A stretch of DNA of 64,000 bases from Clarkia xantiana subsp. parviflora (lineage: Eukaryota > Streptophyta > Magnoliopsida > Myrtales > Onagraceae): contig JAPTYO010000007.1 of assembly GCA_036873135.1 (NCBI GenBank), positions 59,940,383-60,004,382 of the forward strand. Direction: 5' to 3'. A program made the position numbers and the translations under genes. Positions 9,500 through 20,211 of this stretch are shown here, piece by piece; position 1 is the stretch's first letter; each line of letters starts with the position of its first letter. A model generated the notes under the pieces. That model ran no database searches, was not told the origin of the DNA, and worked only from the letters and a program-made list of their open reading frames with translations.

Positions 9500-10162
9500 T
9501 GTTGAGATCGTTTCCGCTTGGGATATCTCGAACTTCTTTTCAGGAACCTCGATCCTCGATCCACGAACTAACTTTTGGCTTCTACCTCGAACCCCGAACT
9601 ACCTTCGATCTCTGTCTCAATCTTCTAAACGCCGGGTCCTGCAGAGCAGGCGATAACCAGCATGGAGGGGGGGTGGTGCCAGTTGTGCCCTCTCTGATGC
9701 TAAAGTCAGTATTTTAGAGAGAGAAAGTTCTGGAGAGAGCTCAGAGCACAAATAGCCAATTCTCCAGAGTTTCGAGTTATCCTTTAAATGGGAGATCTAG
9801 GCTCCTATTTATAGGAATCCTGAGAACTTTGCTCGGTTCGATGTCGGTTTTCAGGAAAACGCTTACCGACATCGAGATTGGCTATATGCGCACTAACTTC
9901 ACGTACACGGTAAAAACAAGGGTAAACGTGCGGTAATATTCGGTAATCCGGACCGTGTTGACATTCGACACGGTCCGGATTACCTTATGGCAATCCGGAG
10001 GTCCCTGGTCCGGGTGCGACGCGCATCCGGACCGTTTTGACCCGGGGTGAGTGTAGTAAGACCCTTTTTGTTGTTCTAGCGTGTTTGTGAGGTCCGAAAT
10101 GTAAATACGAACCCGAATTGGACAGATATCCAACGCTATCTTTAAGATTAAATCAATCAACA
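9500..10162 (-). repeat. LTR of element B
   Basis: On the minus strand it opens TGTTGATTGATTTAATC and ends CTCAACA next to the primer site, with a TATA box TATAAATA at 9806-9813. About 30 bp in, GTTGGATATCTGTCC resembles the first bases of the A, J and 58.5-kb LTRs, so these families are related. The right border is set from TG...CA ends only, because the second LTR is not in view. Confidence 0.7.
9942..9984. repeat. Perfect 17-bp-stem hairpin in the LTR of element B
   Basis: GGTAATCCGGACCGTGT at 9942-9958 is repeated exactly inverted at 9968-9984 across a 9-base loop. It lies about 130 bp upstream of the TATA box on the element's sense strand, the place where A, J and the 58.5-kb LTR carry hairpin arrays. 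Confidence 0.9.
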
Positions 10163-10163
10163 A

Positions 10164-10793
10164 TATATATATATATATATGTAAAATTCGACTATCATAT
10201 ATAAATATATATTTTATTTATTGTCAATATCTTAATAGGGAAACAAATATACTGACAATATATTTTATCAATCTTTTAGGAAACTAAGTCTATCAATAAT
10301 ATCTTTAACCCTATTAAATATGTAGATATATTGATAGTTATATATTTCTATATATTCAATGTGAATCGATCCTCATCTTTCCAATTATAAATATATTGTT
10401 ACCTTGAATAAAAAATAAAATATGGTAAACTATATTTTGTTAATTTCAGCTGAAATTAGATTTCTTGGAGCCTAATAAATTGAAAAAAAAAATTCCTTGT
10501 AATTTTAGGGTTTTGGCCGAAATAAACACTAAATTGGAAACAATTGGTCAAATTTTAAGATCAAATTTTAATAAGATCTACAATCCAATGTTCAATTCAA
10601 ATAATTATCACATTTTTCTTGAAGATCATGAACATCAAATTTCCTAAGAACATCATGAAAATTTCGGACCACCATAGGTTTAAAAATTCGAAAACTTTAA
10701 CCTTTTTCACTTAATATTTTCAGTCCAAAATTTAAATTTTCAAGAACATCAATTTATCAAAATCATGAAATCCTAACACAGACTCTGATACCA
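10164..10793 (-). other. Copia 5' leader in inverted orientation, with initiator-Met-type primer site
   Basis: Minus-strand TGGTATCAGAG (10793-10783) is the standard Copia primer site for initiator tRNA-Met, one base from the LTR end. The AT-rich leader that follows reads toward lower coordinates and resembles 39917-40213 at the start of E. No gag follows on this strand; the leader stops at the border of element B. No gene is seen. Confidence 0.75.
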
Positions 10794-10794
10794 C

Positions 10795-11397
10795 TGTTAG
10801 ATTATGGGGAGTAATCACTACAGATACTATAAACATGGTACATGCTAGTAATCGATATTACGCAGCGGAAGATTCGCACATACCTTACCAGTAGTCCGTA
10901 GTCCCAAGTTCCTTGCAGAAGGGAGTTCACGATCCTCTGGTCAGCACCCGTAGATGTTCTTGTGAAGGAAGCCCTACGCGGTATATTGTCCAGAGTAAAG
11001 CCTCAGGTCGATTCTTGGCAGGGGACGGATCTCCGGAGTGTTTGCTCGAAGGAAAATTGGCACACCCTTGGTGTATGTGTGGTTCGGCCAAAGTGGGCGT
11101 TTTGGGAGGAGGGTTTGTCTCTCTAAAACACTCCAAGGAAGGATTAAGGATTAACCTGATAAAAACCTCTAACACCCCATATATATATGAGGAGTAAAAT
11201 GGACAAAAGTCCACTTCACCCCTCACTAATATTCGGCCGGCCTATGTATAGGGAGACCCATATTTTGGGCCTCTCATGTCAACTGGGATTTGGGTCTGGC
11301 CCAATGTCCTAATGTGACATGTACCCAATTAACTTAGGTAACATATATATACATATAGTGGGCTTCCATTTATGGCGCTCATCACCATATGCTTACA
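10795..11397 (-). repeat. Copia LTR, inverted, at the start of composite D
   Basis: The LTR is 603 bp, TGTAAGCATATGG to CTAACA on the minus strand. It matches the plus-strand LTR at 39313-39916 (604 bp) in ends, length and internal blocks such as GGCCTCTCATGTCAA. A TATA-like ATATATATA stretch lies near 11180. D and E both have an LTR in this orientation at their start. Confidence 0.85.
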
Positions 11398-12660
11398 TAT
11401 ATATATATATTGTTTATTAATTAACATCTTATAGATAGAATCTTGAAAATAAATGTATATATATAGATTGTGCTGATTTTTTTTATATATATGCAATATT
11501 GGAAATTATTTTATATAGTTAATAATTCTTGGAGGCTAAGTTAAGTTTTTAGTGGACTTTAAAACTCTATTTAGCCCAAAAGATTATTTCGGCCCAACAC
11601 TATGTGTTTATTGGGCCGGTCCAATTTGCTAAACCGGATAGGATAAAACCAAATCGGGTTTTGTTAATTTGTTCGACCAGGCCGGGTTGGGTCGAACCGG
11701 GGTAACTAAGTGGACCTAAACGAACCGGTTTTGGTGTTGAACCGAACCAAACTCCTATTTTATTGAATCGGTTCGGACCGAAACAGATTTTATTCAAAAC
11801 TGGACAGAACCGAAATGGATTTGTAAAACCGGACCGAACCGGATTTTTCTGAACCGGACCGAACCGGATTAATTCAAAATTGACTAAATCGAACCTGATT
11901 TTTAAAATTGAATTCAAGTCAATTAATAAAATAGGATGGTCAAGTTTTAAAATTACATTTTTTTTTTACTTTAATTAGTTTACACGATGCTCGAAGGTTT
12001 AAACCTTAATGCCTTGTTTCGATTATGGGGATGGATCTCGGAAATGCATGATTTTGGGACTGGATTAATTAGAGGGTTAAATTGAAATTGTTTACTTTTA
12101 TCACATATATTTATTAGAACTGTTGTCTTGACGATGTCAAGCTAGCTGGATGTTGGGGGCGGAGCCCTGGTTAAATATATGGTTTGCGCAATAGGACAGA
12201 CATGTTGTGATGGTTGTGATTGCCTATGATTCATGTCTAGAAGCACGCATGAATAATTGTAAGCATGAATTGCAAGTAAGCCCCTAATATTTTAAAATGT
12301 TTTAAAATCGAAAACCAGTCACCAAATATGCATGTATGATGTGAAAGTTTCATGTAAGACACGTATGCTTAAATGTTGAGGATGTAGCAGCATGATATAA
12401 TTTACTTAGGAAGTAGAATTATATAAATGCTAGCATGAGTTCCTCGGAACATTAGACGCATGACGCGTATGCATGATGTGTGGTTTGAATAATGATTTTG
12501 GCTTGCTATGATGATTTACTTGTGTAGTAGAATTATATATGAACAGAGAAATAGTGTTGAGGATATCCTTATTGCTTCAAATGTTGAGGATCAGATTAAT
12601 CCGAAAGCAACTAGGATTGAGACGGACGAATATGGAATTCATACCCCTACAACAGCAAGA
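11398..12660. other. Noncoding tract after the inverted LTR, with AACCGG-rich repeats
   Basis: AT-rich at first, then about 11600-11930 with degenerate repeats of AACCGGACCGAACC type, then a tract starting near CGATTATGGGGATGGATCTC. The same succession recurs at 40810-42360 in E, starting right at the LTR edge. No coding frame is supported. It is probably the remainder of a long Copia leader. Confidence 0.6.
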
Positions 12661-12665
12661 AAAGG

Positions 12666-12994
12666 TTGAGGAACTATCGGACAGCACGAGAATTGATTTA
12701 CTCGAAACTGTTGGTTGAAATAGAGGAGGAGATTATGGAGAGCAGCACATTGCATCTTTGGTGTGCCATTCGTCTTCGCTACGGTGGAGGCAAGGCCGCC
12801 GAAGCTAAACACATCATGGCAGAATACCATAGTACTTTATGCAGTGACGACGGTATAATAGCCGTTCATGATCCTGCTGACGAAGTAGACGTATGGACAA
12901 GAGCTCGGAAAGTAATGAAGATGCTTCCTCTTACATGGTTTGCTAACGATGATGGACTCACACGTCTGATCACATCGATTAAGACAATTGTGGA
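12666..12994 (+). pseudogene. Copia gag-like fragment, D, truncated by insertion of H
   Basis: A plus-strand frame contains TLHLWCAIRLRYGGG, KHIMAEYHS and DDGLTRLITSIK. The homologous but more decayed stretch in E (42361-42720) has LHLWCALQLRFDEGK. Assignment to gag rests on position before integrase and RT remnants and on its conservation in D and E, not on a recognised zinc motif. The frame runs a few codons into the LTR of H; the true junction is at 12994/12995. Confidence 0.5.
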
Positions 12995-13520
12995 TGTAAA
13001 CATCTAATTTTGGTACGTGCGACACGTATATAACACGTTCAAAATGTTATGTGTAACGCGTTTAAAAAATGAAATATTTAAATATGGAAGGTCACGGGGT
13101 TGCTAAAAATAGGCTTAGTTTAAATTTGGATAGTGTAGATGCATTTAATATTTTGTAATATTCAGAAAATATATGATATATATTTATGGCAATATGTAAT
13201 AAATATATATTCATAATTTTCAGAATTAATTAGTGTATATTAGGGAAAATATTGTTTTCCTGATTTTAGGTGTTAATCTAGCTATAAAAGGGTCTCTAGT
13301 CTATGTAAAAAAAGGAGGAACATCTATAATAATACATCATATCTCGTAACCCGTACGTTTTTGTCCTGTAGTGTAAAGTTTTTTTTTTCTCGTTATCTGC
13401 TTCCAACGCCGCCCCCTCCTCCCGCCGGTAAAGGGCCTCGCCGGAAAACCATCCACGCCGCCGCCCGATCTCCCCGCTACTCCTCGCCGACACCGCCACC
13501 TCCCCGTCGCTCTCACCACC

Positions 13521-13573
<53 letters not shown>

Positions 13574-14518
13574 TCGCCTGTGGCTGCCGGAGCCAGTGAC
13601 CACCACCATTCGTCCGACCTCGTGCCTCTCTGCACCGCCCTCGCGTCGCCTTCTCACGACGTTGACGCCGATCCTCAGACCTCCAAGCTCCGGCGACGAC
13701 GACATCCTTTCTTCACCAGACCACCGTGTCCATCCGCGCGTCCTCCACAGCACCAGCCGTCACCACCGACCTCGCCTCCATCATCCTTCCATCACCGCCG
13801 AGGTCTCTCTCCGCCTCCGCGCCGTGACTTCCGCCCGCTGGAGCCGTCGTGCTGTCGCTGTCCATCTCCAAGTCGCAGGTCCCGTTCTTCTTCTTGATTT
13901 ATTTATTTATTTATTATTATTTTCATTACTTTATTTATCAGTTATTGTAATTATTATTATATTATATGTAATGGTTTAAATCTAGTTGGTTAAATTTAAT
14001 TAATAATTTAAATATAGTTGATTAAATTTAATTAGGTAGCATGTTTAATTGCTCGAGTATGTATATACGTTGAATATATAGTAGGTTGTGTACGGATTTT
14101 AGCATGTTAGAAGTTTGTGTAGTATTTTAGATTTCATTATTACTAGGAGTTATATGTTATAATTAATTTTTAGACTTAGAATTATAGTTGACAATATTTT
14201 TGCATATGATAACATTTTAAATATTGACACCGTTAGATTAATCTGATGTAATATATTTTTTTTAAAATAAAAAAATTGGCAAATAAGTAAATTGAGTACC
14301 GAAAGGGTGTAGTTAAAAATTTAATTATATTTTTAATTCTTAATAGAACCCCCGAATTCAAATTTCTGATCGTAGACAGATTTTAAACCTAGGTATTTAA
14401 TTCATTATTTATCTAGGTAGTTTAGGATTCTAGTTAGCCTTATAATTAACTAGTGGCGACTCTTTCAAAATTCCACGTTTTAAACGTAATCGCTCTAGGT
14501 CAGATTTTAGGACTGACA
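12995..14518 (+). repeat. 5' LTR of element H
   Basis: 1524 bp, TGTAAACATCTAATTTTGG to GGACTGACA. A TATA box TATAAAAG lies at 13283-13290. Downstream comes a GC-rich island (about 13385-13890) with a long CT run, then AT-rich sequence. Frames on both strands in the island are Pro/Ser/Arg-rich low-complexity translations and are not taken as genes. The copy at 28207-29737 is colinear, with scattered substitutions and small indels. Confidence 0.93.
13522..13572. repeat. CT dinucleotide microsatellite in the 5' LTR of H
   Basis: About 25 CT units without interruption. The matching run in the 3' LTR (about 28735-28789) is interrupted once by CCC, so the two LTRs differ in microsatellite length and purity. 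Confidence 0.95.
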
Positions 14519-14521
14519 ATT

Positions 14522-14539
14522 TGGCGACTCTGGTGGGGA
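14522..14539 (+). other. Primer-binding site of element H
   Basis: TGGCGACTCTGGTGGGGA three bases after the LTR end. TGGCGACTC is the tRNA-Arg-type primer site known from Ogre elements; element I has TGGCGACTCTGCTGGGG at the same place. Confidence 0.8.
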
Positions 14540-16300
14540 AGAATTTTTAGAGGGTTCGGGCTCATTATATTCGCTTATTTGCCATGCTTTGTATTTTATT
14601 TAATTTTTTTTCTTGATTAATCTAACTTTGTTTTTCTTTTTTAGAGGTACAAAATGTAGAATTTAAACTAACTGTTTCTTTTTTTGTGGCATTGTTTGAA
14701 CTCGCACACACCACTTTAGTGTAATATCCTAAATGCCTAAAACCCAGGGCAACTAGGAACCCAGGAGAGTTAGTAAGGGTACGACCGCGCGGCCGAGCCG
14801 CCGGAACGACTCAGAACCACTCCACTCGCTTGTGAAGGTCCTGTGATCCCTGTGATGGGGAGAGGAAACCACCTTGTCGGGAGCCTATCAGTGGAACCTA
14901 CCTTGTAGAGCAAAGCCACACATTTTTTTACCCCCTAACATGTCGTGTTTTATCTGTGTTTTTTTATAAAGAGGTTATCAGGTAAACTGTAAATTTTTCT
15001 AACTGCGTTACTTTATTTCTCATGCGTTCATCTCATTGCATTTTTTTAAAAAAAAACAAAAAAAAAAAAAATTCAGCTAAATAGTTAGTCATTTAGTTGT
15101 AGAAATTTTCTTTTCAAACATGCCTCTTAACCGGATTTTTTATTTTAAATATGCGTTTCATACGCATTATTTAAAAAAAAAACACACACCTCTTCAGGTA
15201 ACTTGTAATTTTGGTTAGTGCGTCGCATATGCATTGTTAAAAAAACCACTTTAAGAAAAAATTTAATTCTTCTTTAGCTATTAGAGCTTCTGATTTCGAA
15301 CGTGCATTCCATATGCATCATTTCAAAAACTTTTTACCGAAAATTGTTTTATTTTTAATAATGCATACAGTATGCATTAATTAAAAATACATTTTAGATA
15401 AATCGTAAGCTCTTTTAGTTTTATGGTTCTTTGTTTAAAAAACATTTTACCTGATTTTTTTAATCAAAAGACGTGCATCTCATATGCATTATTTTCGAAA
15501 AACCTTTCATAAGTTTGCATCTTGTATTTATTTTTGTGCAAAAAAAAAAAATCACCTGATTTTTTTAATTTTGAGCAACCAAGATGCATTGATTTTTTTT
15601 TTGCTTTAAAAACAAAAAAAAATCTTTTCAGGTAACTTGTAATTTTTCTTAACTGTAGAAATTTCATTTCAAGTATGTATCTCATGTACATCTCATAGGC
15701 ATTGTTTTGATAGATTGTAAATCTTCTCTTGGTTGTTGAGCTTTTAACTCCAAGCATGCATTGCATTTGCATTTCTTTTTATGAAAAAAATTTACCTGGA
15801 TTTTTCATTTTGTACATACATTCCATATGTATGATTCATGTAAACTGGTTGTAAGTTGTAAGTTTCTTATCAGTAGAACTTTAACTTTCGAGCATGCATG
15901 AGCATTTAAAAAAACTCTAAGTGTCATTCGTTTTAATCCAAGGTGTATTGCACTTTTTCGGCTAGATTGTCTCAACCTTCGCATGAGTTAGCGTTTTAAA
16001 AAATAGATTTGATTCTATTTTTTGAGGAAATAGTTTAAATGTGCAGTTGAGTGCGACCATTCGAGTTTAAACAAAGGACAATAAAATCTTTTTGAAAAAA
16101 ACTTTGTTTTGAACATCTGTCCTGCGTTCGAGCCGGATAGTGCACTCAGCAAACTCCATGATAGTGCAAAACACCTTAGATCATAAATTTTGATTCCTTT
16201 TCAGAAAGTAATAAAAAATATGAAATGAATGACACTAGAGCTTTCAAAAAAAAATCATGCATGATTTCTCGTATTCTCTAGACTGATTTTTCATTCACTC
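14540..16300 (+). other. Long T-rich leader of element H with short palindrome repeats
   Basis: No coding region. About 14700-14940 is shared with the leader of I (24800-25080, inverted). From about 15000 to 15950 a diverged 60-120 bp motif recurs, each copy with a small palindrome of the type TGCATNNNATATGCA (near 15225, 15303, 15363, 15475, 15755) beside T- or A-rich tracts. Confidence 0.6.
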
Positions 16301-17339
16301 TTTTCAGGTACCCTTGGTTAAGGTATCATGTACATATAAGTTATGCCGACTAAATGTGGCAACAAAAAAGAACGTGCACCCATCAAGTTGCACGAAGCAC
16401 AAATTGTGCACTCGGGATATCCAACGCTCAGGTTCGATGAATTGTACTTGATTTTTCCTTGAGATTTGAGTGTCCCTACTCTTTTTGCAAATCAGACGAC
16501 CACTTCGACGAGGCCGCAACCACGTGAAATGTGACTGCTTCAGAGAACTTCCATGCCAAAATTCCACCTACCATGTGTGGAATTCATACGTGTCCCCGAA
16601 CAAAGTCGTACATCCATTTTACGATGACGTCTAAACTGGTCAGTGGTAACCAAAGGGCATATCCCGTTAAGATCGAAGACAACCACCATATGAAGAAAAA
16701 GTCGGAACATGCAACAAATCCATTCACATATGGAGCAAATTTCCATTAAAGATGTCGGGCACCCTGGTAAGAGATGTTGTGATCAATTTTCTCCCCGAAA
16801 TTTGAGTTTTTCCTTACTCATTGTGCAACTCGGATGATCACCCAAATAAAAGCCTCTAAAGAGCATATCTCGTGCACGACACTTTGCTCGCCGACCATTC
16901 AGGTGTTAGCTGCCGAATTTATCCCAGATACCTCGGGTGATATCTATGCCCAAATTTACCATTTGCGGACTACTGTGCCAAACTCAACACCATCCATGTG
17001 TGTTCGTCAACCAGACCATTCATCCAGCATGTGACGAGCCTAACCCGATAGGTGGTAGCCATGGGGCATCCCTAGCTAAGATTGAGCAATGGCAAGGGCA
17101 CTTGAGAAGCCAAGAGAATAATACATTATTGTCTATGTCATTCGTTTGTCGCAGGGTCCATCCACGGCGTCGACACGACCGACATGTTTTGACTCAATCA
17201 ACTGAGTCATTCTCTAGAAGATGTTTTGAATTAGAAATTTCAGATTTGCCACTAGGGGCATGTACATAATTTTTGTTGATTAGTTTCGTTAAATTTTCTT
17301 TTTCAAAAAAGAAAAAAAAAAAAAAAAAGCAAAAAAAAA
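16301..17339 (+). other. Noncoding internal module of H shared with element I
   Basis: The tract matches element I at 21830-22520 in opposite orientation, for example GGAATTCATACGTGTCCCC and GATGTCGGGCACCCTGGTAA here against their diverged complements there. Short frames exist on both strands but are not conserved in reading. Conservation in both elements without a shared frame suggests a 3' UTR or packaging role rather than protein; this is inference. Confidence 0.55.
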
Positions 17340-17678
17340 ATCATTTTTCTTCAGGGTCACAGCCGCCCTTAAATCGGCTAAAGAAAAATAAATAGAGTGC
17401 TCATGCAAAATTTGTGAGAGCGGTGAAGAAATAAGAGGGTCACAGTTGTCCCTAAATCAACTATAAAAATAAAAAGGGTCTCAGTCGTCCCTAAAACGAC
17501 TACAAAGAAATGGCCACAGCTACCTTTCAAACGGCTACAGATAAAGAGCGCCCCCGCAAAATCAAAAGCGTGAAATAAGTGAAAGGGCCACAGCCACCCT
17601 CCAAACGGCTACAAATAAAAGAGTGACCCCGCGAACCCTGTGAGGGCGGGAGAATAGAAAAGGGCAATAGTCACCCAT
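17340..17678 (+). repeat. Irregular tandem repeats, element H, left of the insertion of I
   Basis: Units built on GGCCACAGCCACCCT plus AAACGGCTACAAAT and a CCCGCGAACCCTGTGAGGGCGGG segment recur at irregular 35-80 bp steps. The same array continues after the insertion of I at 26586-27000 and occurs inverted in I at about 21130-21760. Confidence 0.75.
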
Positions 17679-19037
17679 TGTCGGACCTAAAATCTGACCT
17701 ATGGCGAATTACGTTTTGAAAACGTGCAATTTTAAAAGAGTCGCCACTAGTTAATAAAGGCTAACTAGAATCCTAAATTACCTAAACGAATAACGTATTA
17801 AACGCTAGGTCTAAAATTGGTCCACGACCAGAAATTCAAGTTCGGGGGTTCTATTACGAGTTAAAAAAAAAATATATTTTCTAATTACGCCCTTTCGGTA
17901 CTTAATTAACCTATTTGCCAATTTTAAAATTTAAATATGTATTACGCCGAATTAATATAACGATATCAAAAACTAAACTAAACTCTCATGCGAAAAATAT
18001 TATCAACGACAAATATAAACTCAAAAAAAACTATTACACATCTAAAATTCCTAATTGAGATAAAACCTAATAAAATTAAGCATGCTCAAAATCATGATAT
18101 AATTTAATTTTTTTTTTTGGCCAAGAATGATATAATTTAATAACAATACGTCCTACACATATATACATACAATAAAACTTGTTACCTAATTAATCTACAT
18201 CTAAATTAACTAATTAACATGTTCTAATAACAATAATAATAATGATAATAAATATAATAAATAAATAAAAAAAACAGAAAATAATATTAATAAATAATTC
18301 GAAAAAAAAAAAAAAAAAATGAAACAGCAGCAGCGCCTACCAGCAGGGAATTGGATGGAACGGCACCGGCAGCAAGGACCAGAACGGCGAGACTCCGGCG
18401 ACAGCAGCAAAGACGGCGACGCGGCGGAACGACCTGATTCCGGTGGCGGTGGTGCTGGTCTCGATGATTCCGGCGGCGTGGTGGACCTCCGACGGGAATC
18501 TGGATCTGGCGACAGCAACGGCAGGAGCGGCCACGGCGGTCGGAGCTAGCAACGGCGTCGGAGCGGGCTGGCTGAGGGTCGGACTGGGACGGCGACAGGC
18601 GTGGCGGCACGACACGGTCGGGGCTGGCGACGGCGACGGTAGGTCTGCCGGAGCTCCGGCGAGTCTTAACGGGGAGAGGATGAAGAAGAAAACACCAAGC
18701 ACGAATTTCGAGGAAAAATAATATTTTATTCTAATTTTTTTTCTGTCCACTATTACATAGTACTAGGTACCTATTTATAGGTAAATTGACACCCAAAAAT
18801 TGGAAAATCAATATTCCTTCAATATTTACCCTATTAAATCCGAAAATATATATATTATATATTTTCTGATTTATTGCATCACATTATTGCATATGTATTG
18901 TCCTAATTTAAACTGAGCCTATTTTTGGCAACCTCGTGACCTTCCATATTTAAATACTTCCTTTTTTAAACGTGTTACACGTAACATTTTTTAACATGTC
19001 ACGTACGTGTCGCGCGTATCAAAATTAGGTGTTTACA
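17679..19037 (-). repeat. 3' LTR of element I
   Basis: 1359 bp; plus-strand ends TGTCGGACC and GTGTTTACA, the complement of the H LTR ends. TATA box on the minus strand at 18772-18779. A GC-rich island lies at about 18330-18680. It matches 25243-26580 closely by eye, with poly-A length and a few base differences. Confidence 0.92.
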
Positions 19038-19189
19038 GCTTGCCCCTCTTTGGACGGACTCCCGCAGAATGCATTCGAGGGGGTTTGTCCAAAGACGAGT
19101 AAACACTAATTTTGGCTAGGAAATATATCTTCTTCCGGGTCTTCAAGTCTCTAAGGCGGCCTTTGGCTTTATTGATGGTGCAAAAAAGT

Positions 19190-19520
19190 AGAGCCTCGGT
19201 CGGCGGTGCCCCTGTTGGCGGTGCCTCCATTGGTAGCGCAGAAAATAGAACCTCCGTCGGCGGTGCCCTTGTTGGCGGTGCCTCCGTTGGTAGTGCAGAA
19301 AATAGAACCTCCGTCGGCGGTGCCCCTGTTGGCGGTGCCTCCATTGGTAATGCAGAAAGTAAAGCCTCCAGTGGCGTGCGGAAAAATAAAGCCTCCAGTG
19401 GCGTGCAGAAAAGTAAAGCCTCCAGTGGCGTGCAGTGAAGTAAAACCTCAATCGACGTTGCCTCCAGTGGCGAGCGACAAGGAAAAGCCTCCAGTGGCGT
19501 GCAATAAAGTAAAACCTTTG
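19190..19520 (-). repeat. Tandem repeats of GGCGGTGCC/CCTCCAGTGGCG type, 3' UTR of I
   Basis: Two related short-unit arrays lie next to each other: about 19195-19365 with AGAACCTCCGTCGGCGGTGCC blocks near 60 bp apart, and about 19365-19510 with AAAGCCTCCAGTGGCGTGC blocks about 28 bp apart. The reading frames here are repetitive translations only. A related but differently spaced array is in H at 27700-28060. Confidence 0.8.
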
Positions 19521-19687
19521 GTGATGAATGGTAACAGATGACCTCTACGTCAGACAGTACCAACAACCTCTGGTGACGCCTCTAATGGCGAGTGGTAACG
19601 GAAAAACCTCTACGTCAGACCGTACCGGAAAATCTCTGGTGATATCTCTGGTGGCGAAAGACCTCTACGGCAGACTGTACCGGAGAA

Positions 19688-20203
19688 TAGGGCTGAGCAG
19701 GAAAACCCGAAAGCCCGAAAGCCCGAAAAACCCGTCCCGAGCCCGTCCCGAAAAACCCGGTCCCGAATAGACCCGAGCCCGAGCGGGCGGGACTTTTATT
19801 TTCAATTCGGGCTCGGGCTCGGGCTCGGGCTTTTGTGCCAAAATCCCGAAAAGCCCGAGCCCGTCCCGAATTTTTTTTAATACTATATAAATATATATAA
19901 TTATATATATTCCCCACTAACTATAGTTAGTATCTAACCATCTTCCTCCATGTTTGAATTTTTTTTTATTTTTTTTTATTTTTTTTTATTTTTTTTTTAT
20001 TTTTTTTTTATTTTTTTTTATTTTTTTTTTTCAGATTTTTTGTTAAAATTCGGGCTAGCCCGAGCCCGAGCCCGAGTCCCGAAGTCCCGGCTCGGGCGGG
20101 CCATTTTCCTTATTTTCGGGCTCGGGCTAAAAATTAGAGTCCCGAAAATTTCGGGCTCGGGCTCAGGTAAAAGCCCGCCCGTCCCGGCCCGAGCTCAACC
20201 CTA
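19688..20203. mobile_element. 516-bp hAT-like non-autonomous element (MITE) inside the repeats of element I
   Basis: It begins TAGGGCTGAGC and ends with the complement of TAGGGTTGAGC, forming imperfect terminal inverted repeats. It is flanked by CCGGAGAA at 19680-19687 and 20204-20211, an exact 8-bp target duplication typical of hAT transposons. The inside has runs of CCCGAG/CTCGGG units near both ends and long T-rich tracts. Removing it joins the host repeat unit cleanly. No coding capacity. Confidence 0.88.
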
Positions 20204-20211
20204 CCGGAGAA

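Larger units (their letters stand above)
5495..10162 (-). mobile_element. Element B: broken Tat-type Gypsy element, gag and protease only
   Basis: Minus-strand order is LTR (10162-9500), primer-binding site, a gag frame broken by a frameshift and stops, protease, then directly a second unrelated gag piece (7007-6433) and a noncoding tract to the border of element A. No reverse transcriptase or integrase is present and no 3' LTR is seen; it may lie beyond A to the left or be lost. The right border abuts the Copia leader at 10164. Target duplication cannot be shown. Confidence 0.75.

Noticed and set aside
10783..10793. TGGTATCAGAG considered as part of a tRNA gene
   Set aside because: It is the Copia primer-binding site one base from an LTR end; no cloverleaf is present, and the same holds at 40201-40213 and 52662-52673.
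11600..11930. AACCGG-rich stretch considered as a regulatory island or separate satellite
   Set aside because: The same degenerate pattern recurs at 41100-41350 in the matching position of E, so it is part of the D/E element sequence.
13361..13979. Overlapping frames of up to 178 codons on both strands in the LTR of H (and the counterparts at 18210-18750, 25738-26323 and 28492-29171)
   Set aside because: They lie in the GC-rich, CT-rich island of an LTR, translate into Pro/Ser/Arg low-complexity sequence, differ in frame between LTR copies, and contain no domain.
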